The notes: generated by a model from the letters alone, not told the origin. Shown: positions 19,122 through 27,954, numbered from the stretch's first letter. The stretch is DNA of 52,500 bases from Symbiodinium natans (GCA_905221605.1 CAJNDS010002136.1:12501-65000), one strand, 5' to 3'. Numbers and translations: made by a program.

Positions 19122-19191
19122 AGGAGGCCACGGATGAGGTGCCGCTGCGTCATGCCCTGGAGCAAAGGACTGAGGATGATTGGGGATTGGG

Positions 19192-19343
19192 CTTCATCCC
19201 CTCCCCCTGATCTATTAAACCCCCTCCTACCCCCCTAATACTAGATAACCCCCCCCCCCCACCCCATATACTGTAATATCACTATGCTGGGAGTACTTGA
19301 GATTGGGGGACAAGGGGGCCCAATATTAGGGGGAGGGGATGAA
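19192..19343. mobile_element. foldback element family C, copy 2
   Basis: TTCATCCCCTCCCCCTGATC and the complement of TTAGGGGGAGGGGATGAA are inverted ends. Inside are CCCCCTCCTACCCCCCTAAT and a C-run. Confidence 0.75.
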
Positions 19344-19799
19344 CGGAGGTAGGGTCTTGAGGAGCCACCGGCCAGTGCAGAGGCAGTTCTGTTTCTCAGG
19401 GCGCTCGTTTTGAACACTCTTGTAAACCATCATGCTCGGCCTGGTACATGGAAAGAGGCTCTACCTAAGTACTGCAACCGGGCGAGCTGCAAAAATTCCG
19501 AGGAGACTCCGACCGATCAAACAGCTCTGCATGTGAAAGGGCATCGAGCGGAGCTTGCTTCAAGAACATTCCGTCATCCGATCAACATGGGCCAGGACAA
19601 GTTCCGGCTCCCTTGCTGGCCTGCAGCAAGGCAACCGTCATCCGCCACCTGTGGGCAAGCGACCCACTAAGACTCGCCCCGTCTTGCTGTTTCGTTGTTT
19701 TCTGTGACCCCCCTTGGACGCTTAATAAAGCCAATAAATTTAGCTCCTTGCCTCTTCACACAAAAGAGCCCAACCAGAGCTGAAACCGAAGATCCTGCA

Positions 19800-19852
19800 A
19801 ACCCCAAACCCAAAACCCAAAACCCTAAACCCTAAACCCTATAAACCCTAAA
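19800..19852 (-). repeat. telomere-like tract (CCCTAAA)
   Basis: Seven imperfect units. The PPR fragment 19848-19934 reads straight into it. Confidence 0.9.
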
Positions 19853-19934
19853 CCCAGCCCAGCCACGCCGCGCTCAGCGCACAGGCGGCGATGCCGCTGC
19901 TGTAGGTGACGGCGTCGGGCCGCGGCATCGAACC
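19848..19934 (-). CDS. PPR-motif fragment (helix A)
   Basis: The minus strand reads GSMPRPDAVTYSSGIAACAL and then SAAWLGWV before TAG. RPDAVTYSSGIAAC is an excellent PPR helix A, and the Trp follows at the usual distance. A CTGCAG immediately upstream could be a splice acceptor. Downstream the frame enters the telomere-like tract, so the second helix is absent here. Confidence 0.7.
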   Translation of the reverse strand, partial: GSMPRPDAVTYSSGIAACALSAAWLGWV

Positions 19935-20050
19935 TGCAGGTGTTGTTCATGCAAGAAGATAGCTTTTTCAACATGTATACCTCACCCTAAGCCCTAAAAC
20001 ATAAACCCTAAAGCCCAAATCTTGTCAAGACTTGAACGCCTTTTTTTGGA

Positions 20051-20158
20051 TGCTAGTGGTGTTGCGCCCTGCGATGCTACCATATTGTCCAGTGCAGCCC
20101 AGGGACAAAGAAGAGATAAGAAGCGCCACCAGTGACCTGCGCGTGCAAGGTACTCCTC
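20051..20158 (-). pseudogene. PPR-like fragment
   Basis: Part of a longer stop-free minus frame. EEYLARAGHWWRFLSLLCPW matches AC.RAGHW...LSLL, and NMVASQGATPLA follows as linker. The upstream half of the motif is unrecognisable. Confidence 0.4.
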
Positions 20159-20376
20159 CCCCTCCCCCCCGGCTAGTTTAGTCAGGGACCCAGGTGGTGA
20201 AGCACCTGACCAGTGTGACGCTCTGAAAAGCAATAAGGAGCCCAAAAAGGTAACCCTAATTTCGGGAACCACCCATATGGGCACATGGGGTATAAAGTTA
20301 CGCATGGAACAGGCGGGCCCGGAATCGGTGTCATCCAGTCACCTGCGACCGTCAAGAATAATCTCTCAAAGCTGAT

Positions 20377-20448
20377 CCCTAAACCCTAAACCCTAAACCC
20401 TGCACCCTAAACCCTAAACCCTAAACGAACCCTAAACCCTAAACCCTA
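20377..20448 (-). repeat. telomere-like tract (CCCTAAA)
   Basis: Ten units with an ACGAAC interruption. The flanks TAATCTCTCAAAGCTGATCC (20359-20378) and TAAACTCCTCAAGGTTCCTG (20450-20469) look like diverged duplicates. Confidence 0.95.
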
Positions 20449-20457
20449 GTAAACTCC

Positions 20458-20538
20458 TCAAGGTTCCTGGTACATGCGGGCGCCTCCGCGCCCACAGGCG
20501 CTGATGGCGCTGTTGAAGCTCATGATGCCTGGCAGCAC
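20458..20538 (-). CDS. PPR-motif fragment (helix A)
   Basis: The minus strand reads VLPGIMSFNSAISACGRGGA and then RMYQEP before TGA. PGIMSFNSAISACGRGG is a near-perfect PPR first helix. It begins directly after CTCCAG, a plausible splice acceptor (AG|GTG). The end of the frame overlaps the diverged duplicate beside the tract at 20377-20448. Confidence 0.75.
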   Translation of the reverse strand: MLPGIMSFNSAISACGRGGARMYQEP

Positions 20539-20569
20539 CTGGAGCTAGAAAGCCTCCCCTAGACCCGGT

Positions 20570-20645
20570 TTAGGGTTTAGGGTTCAGGGTTCTGAGTTTA
20601 GGTTTAGGTTTAGGGATTCGGGTTTAGGGCTAAGGGTTAAGGGTT
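20570..20645 (+). repeat. telomere-like tract at the edge of foldback F2
   Basis: Degenerate TTTAGGG/TTAAGGG units. TAGACCCGG before it and TAGACCCAGG after it look like a short duplication of the foldback terminus. Confidence 0.85.
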
Positions 20646-20742
20646 AGACCCAGGTGAAAAAGGTACCCTTTTTGGTTTTTAAGGGGATTATAAGGGAACC
20701 CCAACCATAAAAAAGGACAAAGGGCCTACTCCGGGTCCCAGT
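20644..20742. mobile_element. foldback element family F, copy 2
   Basis: TAGACCCAGGTGAAAAAGG on the left and GGGCCTACTCCGGGTCCCA on the right are inverted ends. The core GGTACCCTTTTTGGTTTTTA and GGGGATTATAAGGGAACCCC matches copy 1. Confidence 0.7.
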
Positions 20743-21041
20743 CCATCTGCGACAGTGCTGCACGATTGTTGGGCTACCATTTAAAAATGATCATGTCTGT
20801 TCTTTACTGGGCTTAGGTATTCATAAAAGAAGAAAATGATGTTTAACATTGACCCAGAGGAAAGCCTTCTCGAGCTTCAAAACTGTTCACAAACCCTGCT
20901 TCGGCAATCCTCTCATGGGGAGGCTCGTGGTAATACTGCCCAGAAGGGACAAGGGCTCCGCTAACTCAAGTGAAGTAACCTCCCGAAAGCCAGCAACCCT
21001 AAGACATGCTAAGAAGTACTTTAACCGTCTTACACCCCATT

Positions 21042-21130
21042 TGGGTTTAGGGTTTAGGGTTTAGGGTTTAGGGTTTAGGGTTTAGGGTTTAGGGTTTCGG
21101 GTTTCGGGTTTCGGGTTTAGGGTTTAGGGT
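21042..21130 (+). repeat. telomere-like tract with a TTTCGGG patch
   Basis: About eight TTTAGGG, three consecutive TTTCGGG, then TTTAGGG again. Confidence 0.95.
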
Positions 21131-21257
21131 GAGCCCACAAAGCCAGGAACTGCGATCCCCACGCCGCCTGGCGCCGCTGGAGGCTTCGGAGCAAGCCGAG
21201 GGCCAGCTGCCAGCGCCCGCCCTTGTCGCAGGCACTGAGGAGGCTGCTGTAACCTCG
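21129..21257 (-). CDS. PPR-motif fragment, complete motif
   Basis: A 43-codon minus-strand frame reads RGYSSLLSACDKGGRWQLAL and then GLLRSLQRRQAAWGSQFLAL, ending WAH at the telomere-like tract. YSSLLSACDKGGRWQLALGLLRSL spans both helices of a PPR repeat, with the characteristic KGG.WQLAL core. It lies between two tracts (21042-21130 and 21268-21365) like an exon between introns. Confidence 0.75.
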
Positions 21258-21267
21258 GAGGACTCTT

Positions 21268-21365
21268 GGGTTTAGGGTTTAGGGTTTAGGGTTTAGGGTT
21301 AGGGTTTGGGGTTTAGGCTTATAGGGTATAGGGTTTAGGGTTTAGGGTTTAGGGTTTAGGGCTTA
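21268..21365 (+). repeat. telomere-like tract (TTTAGGG)
   Basis: Thirteen units with a GCTTATAGGGTATAGGG interruption. Confidence 0.95.
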
Positions 21366-21735
21366 GTTTCGTGGTTTAGACGCCTTCAAGAACTCTTCCG
21401 GGGCCTGGGGGCTGTCACCAGGGCGTTCCTAGATCTCGGCGAAGAACTTCGCTGCACTTCCACTCCTCATTGTTGTTACTTAGGGAGTCTTGTTAGGGCC
21501 GAATTCTATCAGGCTTCCCTTCATATCAAGTCCAAGCAGGCTGCTACTTCGGTCTTGCACCGACTTGGGAATTCAGGGTTGCAGGGGAAAGCTTCTACTT
21601 GGGCGAGGCTTGCGCATGTTTCCAACGAGTATGGCTGAAACATCCAAGCGTTTAGGCTTTACCCTTTGTAACAGAGCATTTTTCCTTCCTAACTGGGTAT
21701 TGAAAGAGGTGTATATGCACACATACTTATACATA

Positions 21736-22015
21736 TCAATGTAAAGAGCACCTGCTGTTTAGGTTCGAGCAACTGATTTCATTCGGCATCACGCCGACCC
21801 GCTCCATGCAGTCAAAGATGACGAGTGCGACCCTCCACTGGCCATCCTTCGCGCACACGTTCAACACCTTAGTTGCGGAGTACCTTGGCCCAAAATGAAA
21901 GGTTAACCTTTCGATTCTGGGTAGATTTTATATACCCCGGAAGGTTAAAGGCTATCTACTCGGCTAATAAGACACCTGAGCAATCCAAGGCCAGCCTTTC
22001 AAGGTACGGACATCG
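21736..22015 (-). CDS. PPR-motif gene fragment split by a foldback intron
   Basis: The downstream part (21867-21736) reads VLNVCAKDGQWRVALVIFDC, then MERVGVMPNEISCS and nine more codons to TGA. VLNVCAKDGQWRVALVIFDCM is one PPR repeat and the MPNEIS end opens the next. Immediately upstream lies foldback H1. Removing a 108-nt GT-AG intron (21975-21868) fuses the frame to 22015-21976, which reads LDVRTLKGWPWIAQ without a stop. The donor CTCAG|GTGTC and acceptor CTAAG|GTGTT are the two halves of the 9-bp target duplication. The N-terminal continuation is lost in a G-run at 22016-22031. Confidence 0.7.
21873..21971. mobile_element. foldback element family H, copy 1 (introner-like)
   Basis: The ends TTGCGGAGTACCTTGGCC and the complement of GGCTATCTACTCGGCTAA pair. 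Inside, AGGTTAACCTTTCGATTCTG and GGAAGGTTAAAGG form a hairpin. ACACCTTAG (21864-21872) and ACACCTGAG (21972-21980) are a 9-bp target duplication with one mismatch. The boundaries match a GT-AG intron in the minus-strand PPR frame. Confidence 0.8.
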
Positions 22016-22121
22016 AGGGGGGGGGGGGGGGTTGTGAACAGCGCTCCGAGGGTTTGTGGGAACTGCGAAGGCAGAGCGCCGATTTGAGAACCCTGGTATG
22101 AACCGCCGTGACCATGCCAGG

Positions 22122-22200
22122 GTCTAAACTCTAACCCTAAACCCTAAACCCTAAACCCTAAACCCTAAACCCTACACCCTAATCCCTAAACCCTAAACCT
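22122..22200 (-). repeat. telomere-like tract (CCCTAAA)
   Basis: Eleven units, decaying at both edges. Confidence 0.95.
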
Positions 22201-22230
22201 TAAAGGCTTGAGGGGCTTAGGGTTTAGTGG

Positions 22231-22320
22231 ACGAGGTGCCGAGTTGTAGGTGACCGTGTCCGGGAGCAACTGCCTCTCGAGTGGTACCCGATGGGAGGGC
22301 TGGCAGAAGACTTCGAAGAC
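22231..22320 (-). CDS. PPR-motif fragment
   Basis: The minus strand reads VFEVFCQPSHRVPLERQLLP and then DTVTYNSAPR before telomere-derived PLNPK. LLPDTVTYNSA is a canonical PPR start. The preceding residues may be the tail of the previous motif. The reading is truncated by the tract at 22122-22200 just where ISAC would follow. Confidence 0.6.
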
Positions 22321-22325
22321 TACTA

Positions 22326-22402
22326 ACGGGGCCTTAATGATTAGAACAGGGTTTTTGTGGTTATCAAAGTCTAAATAGTAAGGGACCATAAGGGAATACT
22401 CT
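22326..22402. repeat. dispersed repeat family M, copy 1
   Basis: GGGGCCTTAATGATTAG and the later AGGGACCATAAGGGAATACT recur in the same order at 51509-51600. A related segment lies near 9140-9215 (AGGGGCATAAGGGAATACT type). No clear inverted ends were seen. Confidence 0.45.
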
Positions 22403-22627
22403 GAAGACTGCTATGAGACTTAAGAATTCGAATAGTGCTTTCGGGGGTTATTATCGTATAATTATAACCGAGCCGCAAGGGAATACTTTTCGCAAATATT
22501 CCGACACTATATTACACGCGCGCACGGTGCGCTGGCGTCAGCACTTCTTCAATGCGGCATGGCCGCGCCTCGATGTGACATCCCTTGAAGCCCTAATCCT
22601 GTCTAGAGCCCAGACTATAGTGGATTC

Positions 22628-22712
22628 CCTAAACCCTAAACCCTAAACCCTAAACCCTAACCCTAAACCCTAAACCCTAAACCCTAAACCCTAAACCCTA
22701 AACCCTAAACCC
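22628..22712 (-). repeat. telomere-like tract (CCCTAAA)
   Basis: Twelve units, one shortened to CCCTAA. Confidence 0.97.
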
Positions 22713-22855
22713 TGTGACTCAGGATAATGGAGCTACGTTAACGTCATCCGTAAACCCAAATCCTTGAAGACGCCCCAAGAGCAACGCAGACATAGAAAGG
22801 CTGCCCCCCTAAACCCAGGGCCTGCTCTGGCTCCTAGTAGAGAAGATTCAGGCCT

Positions 22856-22920
22856 GTAAACCCTAAACCCTAAACCCTAAACCCTAAACCCTAAACCCTA
22901 AACCCTAAACCCTAAACCCT
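22856..22920 (-). repeat. telomere-like tract (CCCTAAA)
   Basis: Nine perfect units. Confidence 0.98.
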
Positions 22921-23015
22921 CAATTTCTGGGCTTAGGAGCCCGGACGCGCCTCTTGGCCATGCTAAGAAGCAAGCCCAGGGCCTGCTTCCAGTCGGAGGC
23001 CTCGCTCTGAGAGTG
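22920..23015 (-). CDS. PPR-motif fragment (W and helix B)
   Basis: The minus strand reads HSQSEASDWKQALGLLLSMA and then KRRVRAPKPRN before TGA. SDWKQALGLLLSMAKRRVRAP is the second half of a PPR repeat, with the Trp, the AL.LL..M helix and the V.AP turn. It is sandwiched between tracts at 22856-22920 and 23018-23123. A CTCTCAG|AG lies at its upstream edge. Confidence 0.65.
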   Translation of the reverse strand, partial: HSQSEASDWKQALGLLLSMAKRRVRAPKPRN

Positions 23016-23017
23016 GT

Positions 23018-23123
23018 GGGGTTTGGGGTTTAGGGTTTAGGGTTTGGGGTTTAGGGTTTAGGGTTTAGGGTTCAGGGTTCAGGGTTCGAGGATTAGGGTC
23101 TAAGGTTTAGGGTTTAGGGTTGG
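23018..23123 (+). repeat. telomere-like tract (TTTAGGG)
   Basis: Fourteen units with TTTGGGG and TTCAGGG variants. Confidence 0.95.
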
Positions 23124-23760
23124 CAACGGCTTCTTGAGACATCACTATAAGTTCAACCACGTGGAGTTCTTCAATGTGGATTCGCTCTGCGAGCTTGTTT
23201 CTGGACATGCCGCGGAGTGAGCTCCAAAGCTGCAACGACCAGTGACCGAAGTCAGACGGACAACCTCCGTCTTGCCGCCCGTATGGGCTCTCTTCTGCAA
23301 GCACGAGAAGGCGATTGAGGCCCGGCAAAGGGACAGCCGCCAGCAGACTCGCTGTTTGCAGCCATCGGCACTCACAGAGGGTGGAGCTGCTCGGGCACGA
23401 GGTGTACGGTTTAGGGTTTCGGGTTTCGGCCACCAACATGCTGTATTGCTTGCAGGTCGACGCTTCTTTCGTTGTTGAGAAAGCTGGGAGGGAAGTTTGC
23501 AGATGCATCGGTGACAGCCTTTCCGCTGTTTCACAAGCCGATGTTCGCAGAATTTTGAACACCATGCATAGCAAACAAAGAAAAATGCATCGAGTTCGGC
23601 CGTGACCCTGCAGCTGGCCGCCCTTCACGAGTAGACGTGCAACCAGGATCGCGCCATTCTTGTTCGTGTCAATGACATGAGGCATGTAAAACGTACTTTC
23701 AATGTTGTCGCATTTCTTGTTGTCGCAGATGTCGCTTAGTGGCAAAAGAGGCGATGCCAA
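23107..23760 (-). CDS. unassigned 217-codon open frame
   Basis: The longest open frame here that is not mostly repeat. It begins MASPLLPLSDICDNKKCDNI, and its last residues (VANPKP) are telomere-derived. Cys is frequent and no domain was recognised. CECRWLQTASLLAAV inside it is faintly PPR-like. A shorter frame overlaps on the same strand, and plus-strand frames are also open, so coding status is uncertain. Confidence 0.25.
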   Translation of the reverse strand: MASPLLPLSDICDNKKCDNIESTFYMPHVIDTNKNGAILVARLLVKGGQLQGHGRTRCIFLCLLCMVFKILRTSACETAERLSPMHLQTSLPAFSTTKEASTCKQYSMLVAETRNPKPYTSCPSSSTLCECRWLQTASLLAAVPLPGLNRLLVLAEESPYGRQDGGCPSDFGHWSLQLWSSLRGMSRNKLAERIHIEELHVVELIVMSQEAVANPKP

Positions 23761-24057
23761 TCTGCCCCCTAAACCCTGAAGCCCTAAAGCCCTAAACCCC
23801 TAAAGCCCCTAGAACCCTAAAAGCTTGCTGCGTTAGGTTGCCTCTGTCGGGCCTTGCGATGTTGTAGGACGTTGCAGCAAGGCTTGGAGTTTTGAGCAAG
23901 GGCTGGGAGTTGAGAGAATGCAAGGCTGGGAGTTGAGAGAATGAGAAAAGCGTGAAAAAAAGCAATAGCAATAATAAAGGGCTTTCGGAAATTCGGGGCA
24001 GGCTGCATCGATCCACAAGGGTTTTTGCAAGTTCAAGCCGCGTGCCGATAAGGTTGG

Positions 24058-24192
24058 TAGCCTACGGTCCTTGCCAATCTTCGAGGCGCCACCCAACTTC
24101 CCCCAAGCTCGGGCCTCCGCGAGGGCGGCAATGGCCGAGTTGAAGCTCATCGCATCAGGAGAGATGGTCGCGGTCAGCATGATCTCGGCCAC
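24058..24192 (-). CDS. PPR-motif fragment
   Basis: The minus strand reads VAEIMLTATISPDAMSFNSA and then IAALAEARAWGKLGGASKIG, continuing KDRR. ISPDAMSFNSAIAALAEARAW is a strong PPR helix A with the Trp in place. The second helix (GKLGGASKI) has lost its Leu/Ala spacing. EIM upstream could be the end of the preceding repeat. No telomere-like tract touches it. Confidence 0.7.
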
Positions 24193-24329
24193 AGGAACAA
24201 AGTGCCGTACCAAAGTTCAAAGCCGCTGAAGCTTAAAGCCGTTTTGAGGAGTGACCGGTGACTTGAACTTGCCATCAGCTGCTGCCCTGGCAAGATGCCG
24301 TCGGATGCATGCGAATCTTAAGACACGAC

Positions 24330-24443
24330 CTAAGAATTGAACCAAAGTGCCTCCAGCATCAGCAAGGAGCGGTCCCACTGCCCTTGCTGTGCGCTCGTTC
24401 GGATGAGACTGTTGTAGGTGACAATGGTGGGTGTGGTGGAAAC
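24330..24443 (-). CDS. PPR-motif fragment, complete motif
   Basis: The best-preserved repeat in the window. The minus strand reads VSTTPTIVTYNSLIRTSAQQ and then GQWDRSLLMLEALWFNS before TAG. All landmark positions are present: P..VTYN.LI, GQW, and LL.LEAL. The frame begins right after CCCCAG, a candidate acceptor (AG|GTT), and the codon after the motif is TAG followed by GT. It is about 140 bp upstream, in the sense of the gene, of the PPR fragment 24058-24192. Confidence 0.8.
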   Translation of the reverse strand, partial: VSTTPTIVTYNSLIRTSAQQGQWDRSLLMLEALWFNS

Positions 24444-24795
24444 CTGGGGCATGGCTCAGCTCTCACTGGAAACACAGAATATTTTGGGGGGTTTAGGGTT
24501 TAGGGTTTAGGGCACCCGGGCAAATCCTAGCCCCGAAGTCCAATTCCCAAAGCCACCTAAGCCTTCGAAGCCCAGAACGTGGAAACCCCGAGACCTTGAG
24601 AGATTCGGAAAGCCCTTCCAAAAACCTAAACCCTAAACCCAAACTCTGGGCAATGCAAGGTCCCGACTCTTTCTTACTGGGAGGTTATATCTTCGCAAAC
24701 CTTCAACGTTTAGACCCTTCTATTGCCCCAGCCTGTGTCACAGGAACGCTGATGGGCGGGGGGGGGGGGGAGTGCGCCTGGACAACGTATCAACC

Positions 24796-24897
24796 TTAAG
24801 CTTTCCTCAGCCCGGGAGCGTGGATCATGTCCTCAAGGGAAGCCCGTGCCAAGGCCCAGCAATCCTCCTTCTGCAGCCGCGCAGGTTTCAGAGGCAT
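24796..24897 (-). CDS. PPR-like fragment
   Basis: A 33-codon ATG-to-TAA minus frame reads MPLKPARLQKEDCWALARAS and then LEDMIHAPGLRKA. QKEDCWALARASLEDM matches C.K...WALA..LLE.M, and the HAP turn follows. Helix A has been replaced by unrelated residues. Confidence 0.5.
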   Translation of the reverse strand: MPLKPARLQKEDCWALARASLEDMIHAPGLRKA

Positions 24898-24927
24898 GGG
24901 GTGAGGGCTTCATGACGTTACTAGATG

Positions 24928-25027
24928 GGGGTTTCCGAAAGTAGGGATACCCTTTTTGAGGGTGGTTGTAAGGGGAGTCTATACTATTTGGGGTGTAGAA
25001 GGGGTACTCCTATTTTGGGAAATACCC
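24928..25027. mobile_element. foldback element family E copy
   Basis: GGGGTTTCCGAAAGTAGGG and the complement of CCTATTTTGGGAAATACCC are the inverted ends. ATG is duplicated at 24925-24927 and 25028-25030. The core GTCTATACTATTTGGGG is shared with other family E copies. Confidence 0.75.
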
Positions 25028-25118
25028 ATGTGTTACTTGAAGCTTCCCGGGTAGATACGCAGGAGGCCCGCGAGGGAGGGGAACGAGGCAGGTGGCCGAT
25101 TGTGGAGAACCTCTCTAA

Positions 25119-25260
25119 TTGGAGGTTCATAGTACTTGTGAACCCATTTATAACTGTACTTATAACCCAATCATAACCTTATGAGGGCACTTAAAGGGAG
25201 TCATAACGTGGGTCATAAGTACAGTTTTGTAGCTGGATAAGAAGTACCATGAAACTCCAA
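25119..25260. mobile_element. foldback element family A, copy 2 (uninterrupted)
   Basis: TTGGAGGTTCATAGTACTTG and the complement of AGTACCATGAAACTCCAA are inverted ends. AACTGTACTTATAACCC and GGTCATAAGTACAGTT pair inside. It serves as the empty reference for the insert in copy 1 (390-590). Confidence 0.8.
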
Positions 25261-25323
25261 GTAAGGAGGTGCATCTTCAGGTGGAAAAAACGCCACAGGG
25301 CTTGGGCTCACAATTGGAGAAAA

Positions 25324-25377
25324 GTCCTCGCCGCAGGCATTGGCGACGCTGTTGTAAAGCACCGCGTTGGGGCGAAT
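25324..25377 (-). CDS. PPR-motif fragment (helix A)
   Basis: The minus strand reads IRPNAVLYNSVANACGED. RPNAVLYNSVANACG is a strong PPR first helix. The open frame extends both ways (25446 to 25213) but with no further motif. AAG|GAT upstream and the sequence after GGCGAG are possible exon edges. Foldback A2 lies 60 bp downstream. Confidence 0.65.
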
Positions 25378-25433
25378 CCTTGAGCAAAGATTGGAGATTC
25401 TGCCTGCTGATGCATGCAGGCTTGTGGTCGTGC

Positions 25434-25690
25434 TCTGTGTTTCCATGTCTGTGTATCAATTGGTGTCTGCGTGTCTCGGTCTGTTTCCGTGTATCTCTGT
25501 CCGTTTGAGTGTCTCTGCGTGCCGTTGTCTCTGTCGGTGCCTGTGCGTCTGCGTCTCTGTGTGTCTGTACGTTGAGCGTGACCGTATGTCTGCGCGTGTC
25601 TGCATGCCACTACTGTGTGTCTGTATATTGTCTCTGGGCGACTGTGCCTCTTTTCGTCTGTATGTCTCTGTGCGTGTCTCGGCCCCTGCC
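25434..25690. repeat. (GTCTSTGT)n low-complexity tract
   Basis: Imperfect tandem GTCTCTGTGT/GTGTCTGCGT units. They create long open frames rich in Cys/Val/Ser/Leu on the plus strand and Thr/Asp/Arg on the minus strand. These are not genes. Confidence 0.85.
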
Positions 25691-26134
25691 AGGAATCAGC
25701 GCAGGAGTGGCTTATTCATCATGATGATCATGATGCAGTATGAGCGACCGTCAACTCTAGTTGTCGGGCCTAAGTCGCGCATGAGGGAACGTCGCTGTCG
25801 ATGTTCTTACTTAATTTTTGTTGCGGACCCATCGATTGACAGGGGTTTCTGCTACGGGCCAGCCGACAGCGAAGCCACGAACCGGCAACCATTGCTAGAA
25901 GTAGTGCAAAGAATACGACCAGCATGAGCATCCGACTTCTTGAATGACAGTGATGGGCAGTTGGGCCGCCTCGGATCGCCTCTTCTTGTTGCATTCCTGT
26001 TGCAGATCAGCGTGTCGATTGGTACGAGCTTCTTCTTACAAAGATCCGTGCAGTGTGCGATTGTGCGCACGTGTGCGCGCGCGAGCGGGCGGGCAGGTGG
26101 GTCTGTCCCTCCGTCTCTCTGTCTCTGTGTCTCT

Positions 26135-26248
26135 CCGTCCATGGCAGCCCTGGTACCGCAAAGACGCTGCGGCGCCCAAAAGCGCCGCTGCTTGTGGCCA
26201 TGGTCCCATGGCCCCACCGAAGCTGACGATGTTGGGCACGACCTCAGG
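26135..26248 (-). CDS. PPR-motif fragment, complete motif
   Basis: The minus strand reads PEVVPNIVSFGGAMGPWPQA and then AALLGAAASLRYQGCHGR. VVPNIVSFGGAM is helix A with FG for FN; PW.QAAALLGAAASL is the Trp and helix B. One or two residues are missing between the helices. CCTGAG|GTC could be a splice acceptor. Downstream the frame reads into the (GTCTCTGT)-type tract. Confidence 0.65.
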
Positions 26249-26429
26249 GCATCAGGGTAAGGCGAAGATTTTGGGGCAATGCGGCTTTTTCGGGTACAGT
26301 AGGTATAGCAGAACCATACATACATACGTGTTTACATGTGGTACCCTCCACTGCCCCGTGACCTGCCTAGCCTTTGCTTGTTACACCTGTACTGTACTAG
26401 CTACGTGCTCTTTAAACGGCTTTTATCTT

Positions 26430-27650
26430 GTGTAAAGCTTCGATAGAAAACTCGCTCTTTACGCTTCGTTAAGACTTGATTGACATAACGTATCTGTTGT
26501 GAGGAACAGCATGAGATGACGAGCAAAATGAGTGGCCAGCTTTGTTAATTGAATTATTTCTACTCTTCACAGAACATTGAACTTTGAACCGTAAAGGTAG
26601 GGCCACAAACCTAAGAAGGCAAAGCTGTCTGCATTCTGGTCCTTGCTAGCGGAGATCTGCTTTATTTCTGAAATACACTCTACTATTTCAAAGGCCAGGA
26701 ATATTGGAAGCCTCCACCCTAAGTTGACACATGTAATAATTCATACAATTTGGTGAGCATGAATGGAGGCAAAGTATGTTTAAAAGTTATACTGATAAAA
26801 TGGCCGGAGATGTTGGAAGAGAATGAAGGACAGCCAATGAGGCATCCGATCCGAAAACTTCAAGTCAGGAGCTTGTAACTTACAAACGATGTCATATTAG
26901 GTGAATAGCGAAGAACTCATGGAAACCAATATTACTTCCCCAAGTTTAGAATCCAAACGTTTTCATTGGGTTGAGTACAATTGACGAACCCAATGCAAAC
27001 TTTTGCATTTTCATCTTGTGGGAACTAATATATGTAAATAGTACGAGTATAATCCGATAAGTTCTATCTTTTCACTACATAAACGAGAGGGCTGTTCACA
27101 ATTTCAAGCCAGTAACATTGAAATTCACTACAAAAACGACTACACCCTGATTATACCATGGCTGTTGGTGCCGCTGCTGTCCCGATAGCTGTCCTTCATT
27201 CTCTTCCAATATTCCCTGCTGGTCAAAGCATAAAATATGAAGTTCGGTTCATCAAATTATCTTACTTGGGGTGGGCACTCATATGACTACGAATATTTTC
27301 AAGAAGTTATGACAATGAGTCGCATATGCCGTGCCGTATGTATTTGTATACAAGGCAACATATGCGGAGTTTCATGTAGGCGTTGGTTAACAACAACCGG
27401 TCTCATTTCAAATCACATTCTTAATCAGTTGGGTAATGGAACTCATCAAACAATGCATTGATCACGTTTGGGCACTCCCAAGTTAATTCGCTAAATCACT
27501 TAATTAAGGTCGTTAACATAATTGGAGGTCAGTCATAGCCACTACACTACTTGTACCATTAAGCCGGTATTTCTATCAAAAACACACAAGCATGCAAAGC
27601 TCATGTGGATGGCCTTGCTAAATTACGTACACATACGATCCATTTACACA
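26430..27650. other. AT-richer island free of telomere-like tracts
   Basis: About 1.2 kb of visibly lower GC than the rest, without any TTTAGGG island or GC-rich exon-like piece. It contains a perfect 22-bp inverted repeat (26813-26834 and 27188-27209, core TTGGAAGAGAATGAAGGACA) and a third partial GGAATATTGGAAG at 26698. The largest frame is 27237-27461 (plus, 74 codons, starting MKFGSSNYLTWGGHSYDYEY), unassigned. It may be a more recent insertion. Confidence 0.5.
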
Positions 27651-27651
27651 A

Positions 27652-27676
27652 ATATATATATATATATATATATATA
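27652..27676. repeat. (TA)n microsatellite
   Basis: About eleven TA units at the right edge of the AT-rich island. Confidence 0.95.
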
Positions 27677-27847
27677 CGTAAATTAAAAATTGCACACATC
27701 CAAATAAGCCTAACCCGAAACCCCAAAAACCGCGAAACCCCAGACTCTGAAAAACCTGCAGTCTAGTTTTTCGGAGCCCAGGGTTGGAGGGTCTTGCAGT
27801 TGTGCCAGGCCTGCGGCCCATCGTCCCAAAAAACCCTACACCCTAAC

Positions 27848-27954
27848 CCTAAGGGACCATGTACCTAACTATTATACACTTGGGCCCCAAAGTCCCTATA
27901 TAGCAAGTACTTTAAGGTCCACGTACTCCCTATTTAGGTACATGGACCCTTAGG
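27848..27954. mobile_element. foldback element family G, copy 1
   Basis: CCTAAGGGACCATGTACCTA and TAGGTACATGGACCCTTAGG are near-perfect inverted ends. The centre holds TTATACACTTGGGCCCCAAAG. Its partner is at 38686-38781. Confidence 0.8.

Noticed and set aside
22080-22260. Duplicated GTGACCATGCC/GTGACCGTGTC around the tract 22122-22200
   Set aside because: The right copy lies 40 bp from the tract edge and is part of the PPR codons for DTVTY; probably coincidence.
25367-25927. 186-codon Cys/Val-rich plus-strand frame
   Set aside because: Most of it is the GTCTCTGT-type low-complexity tract; the amino-acid pattern follows the DNA repeat.
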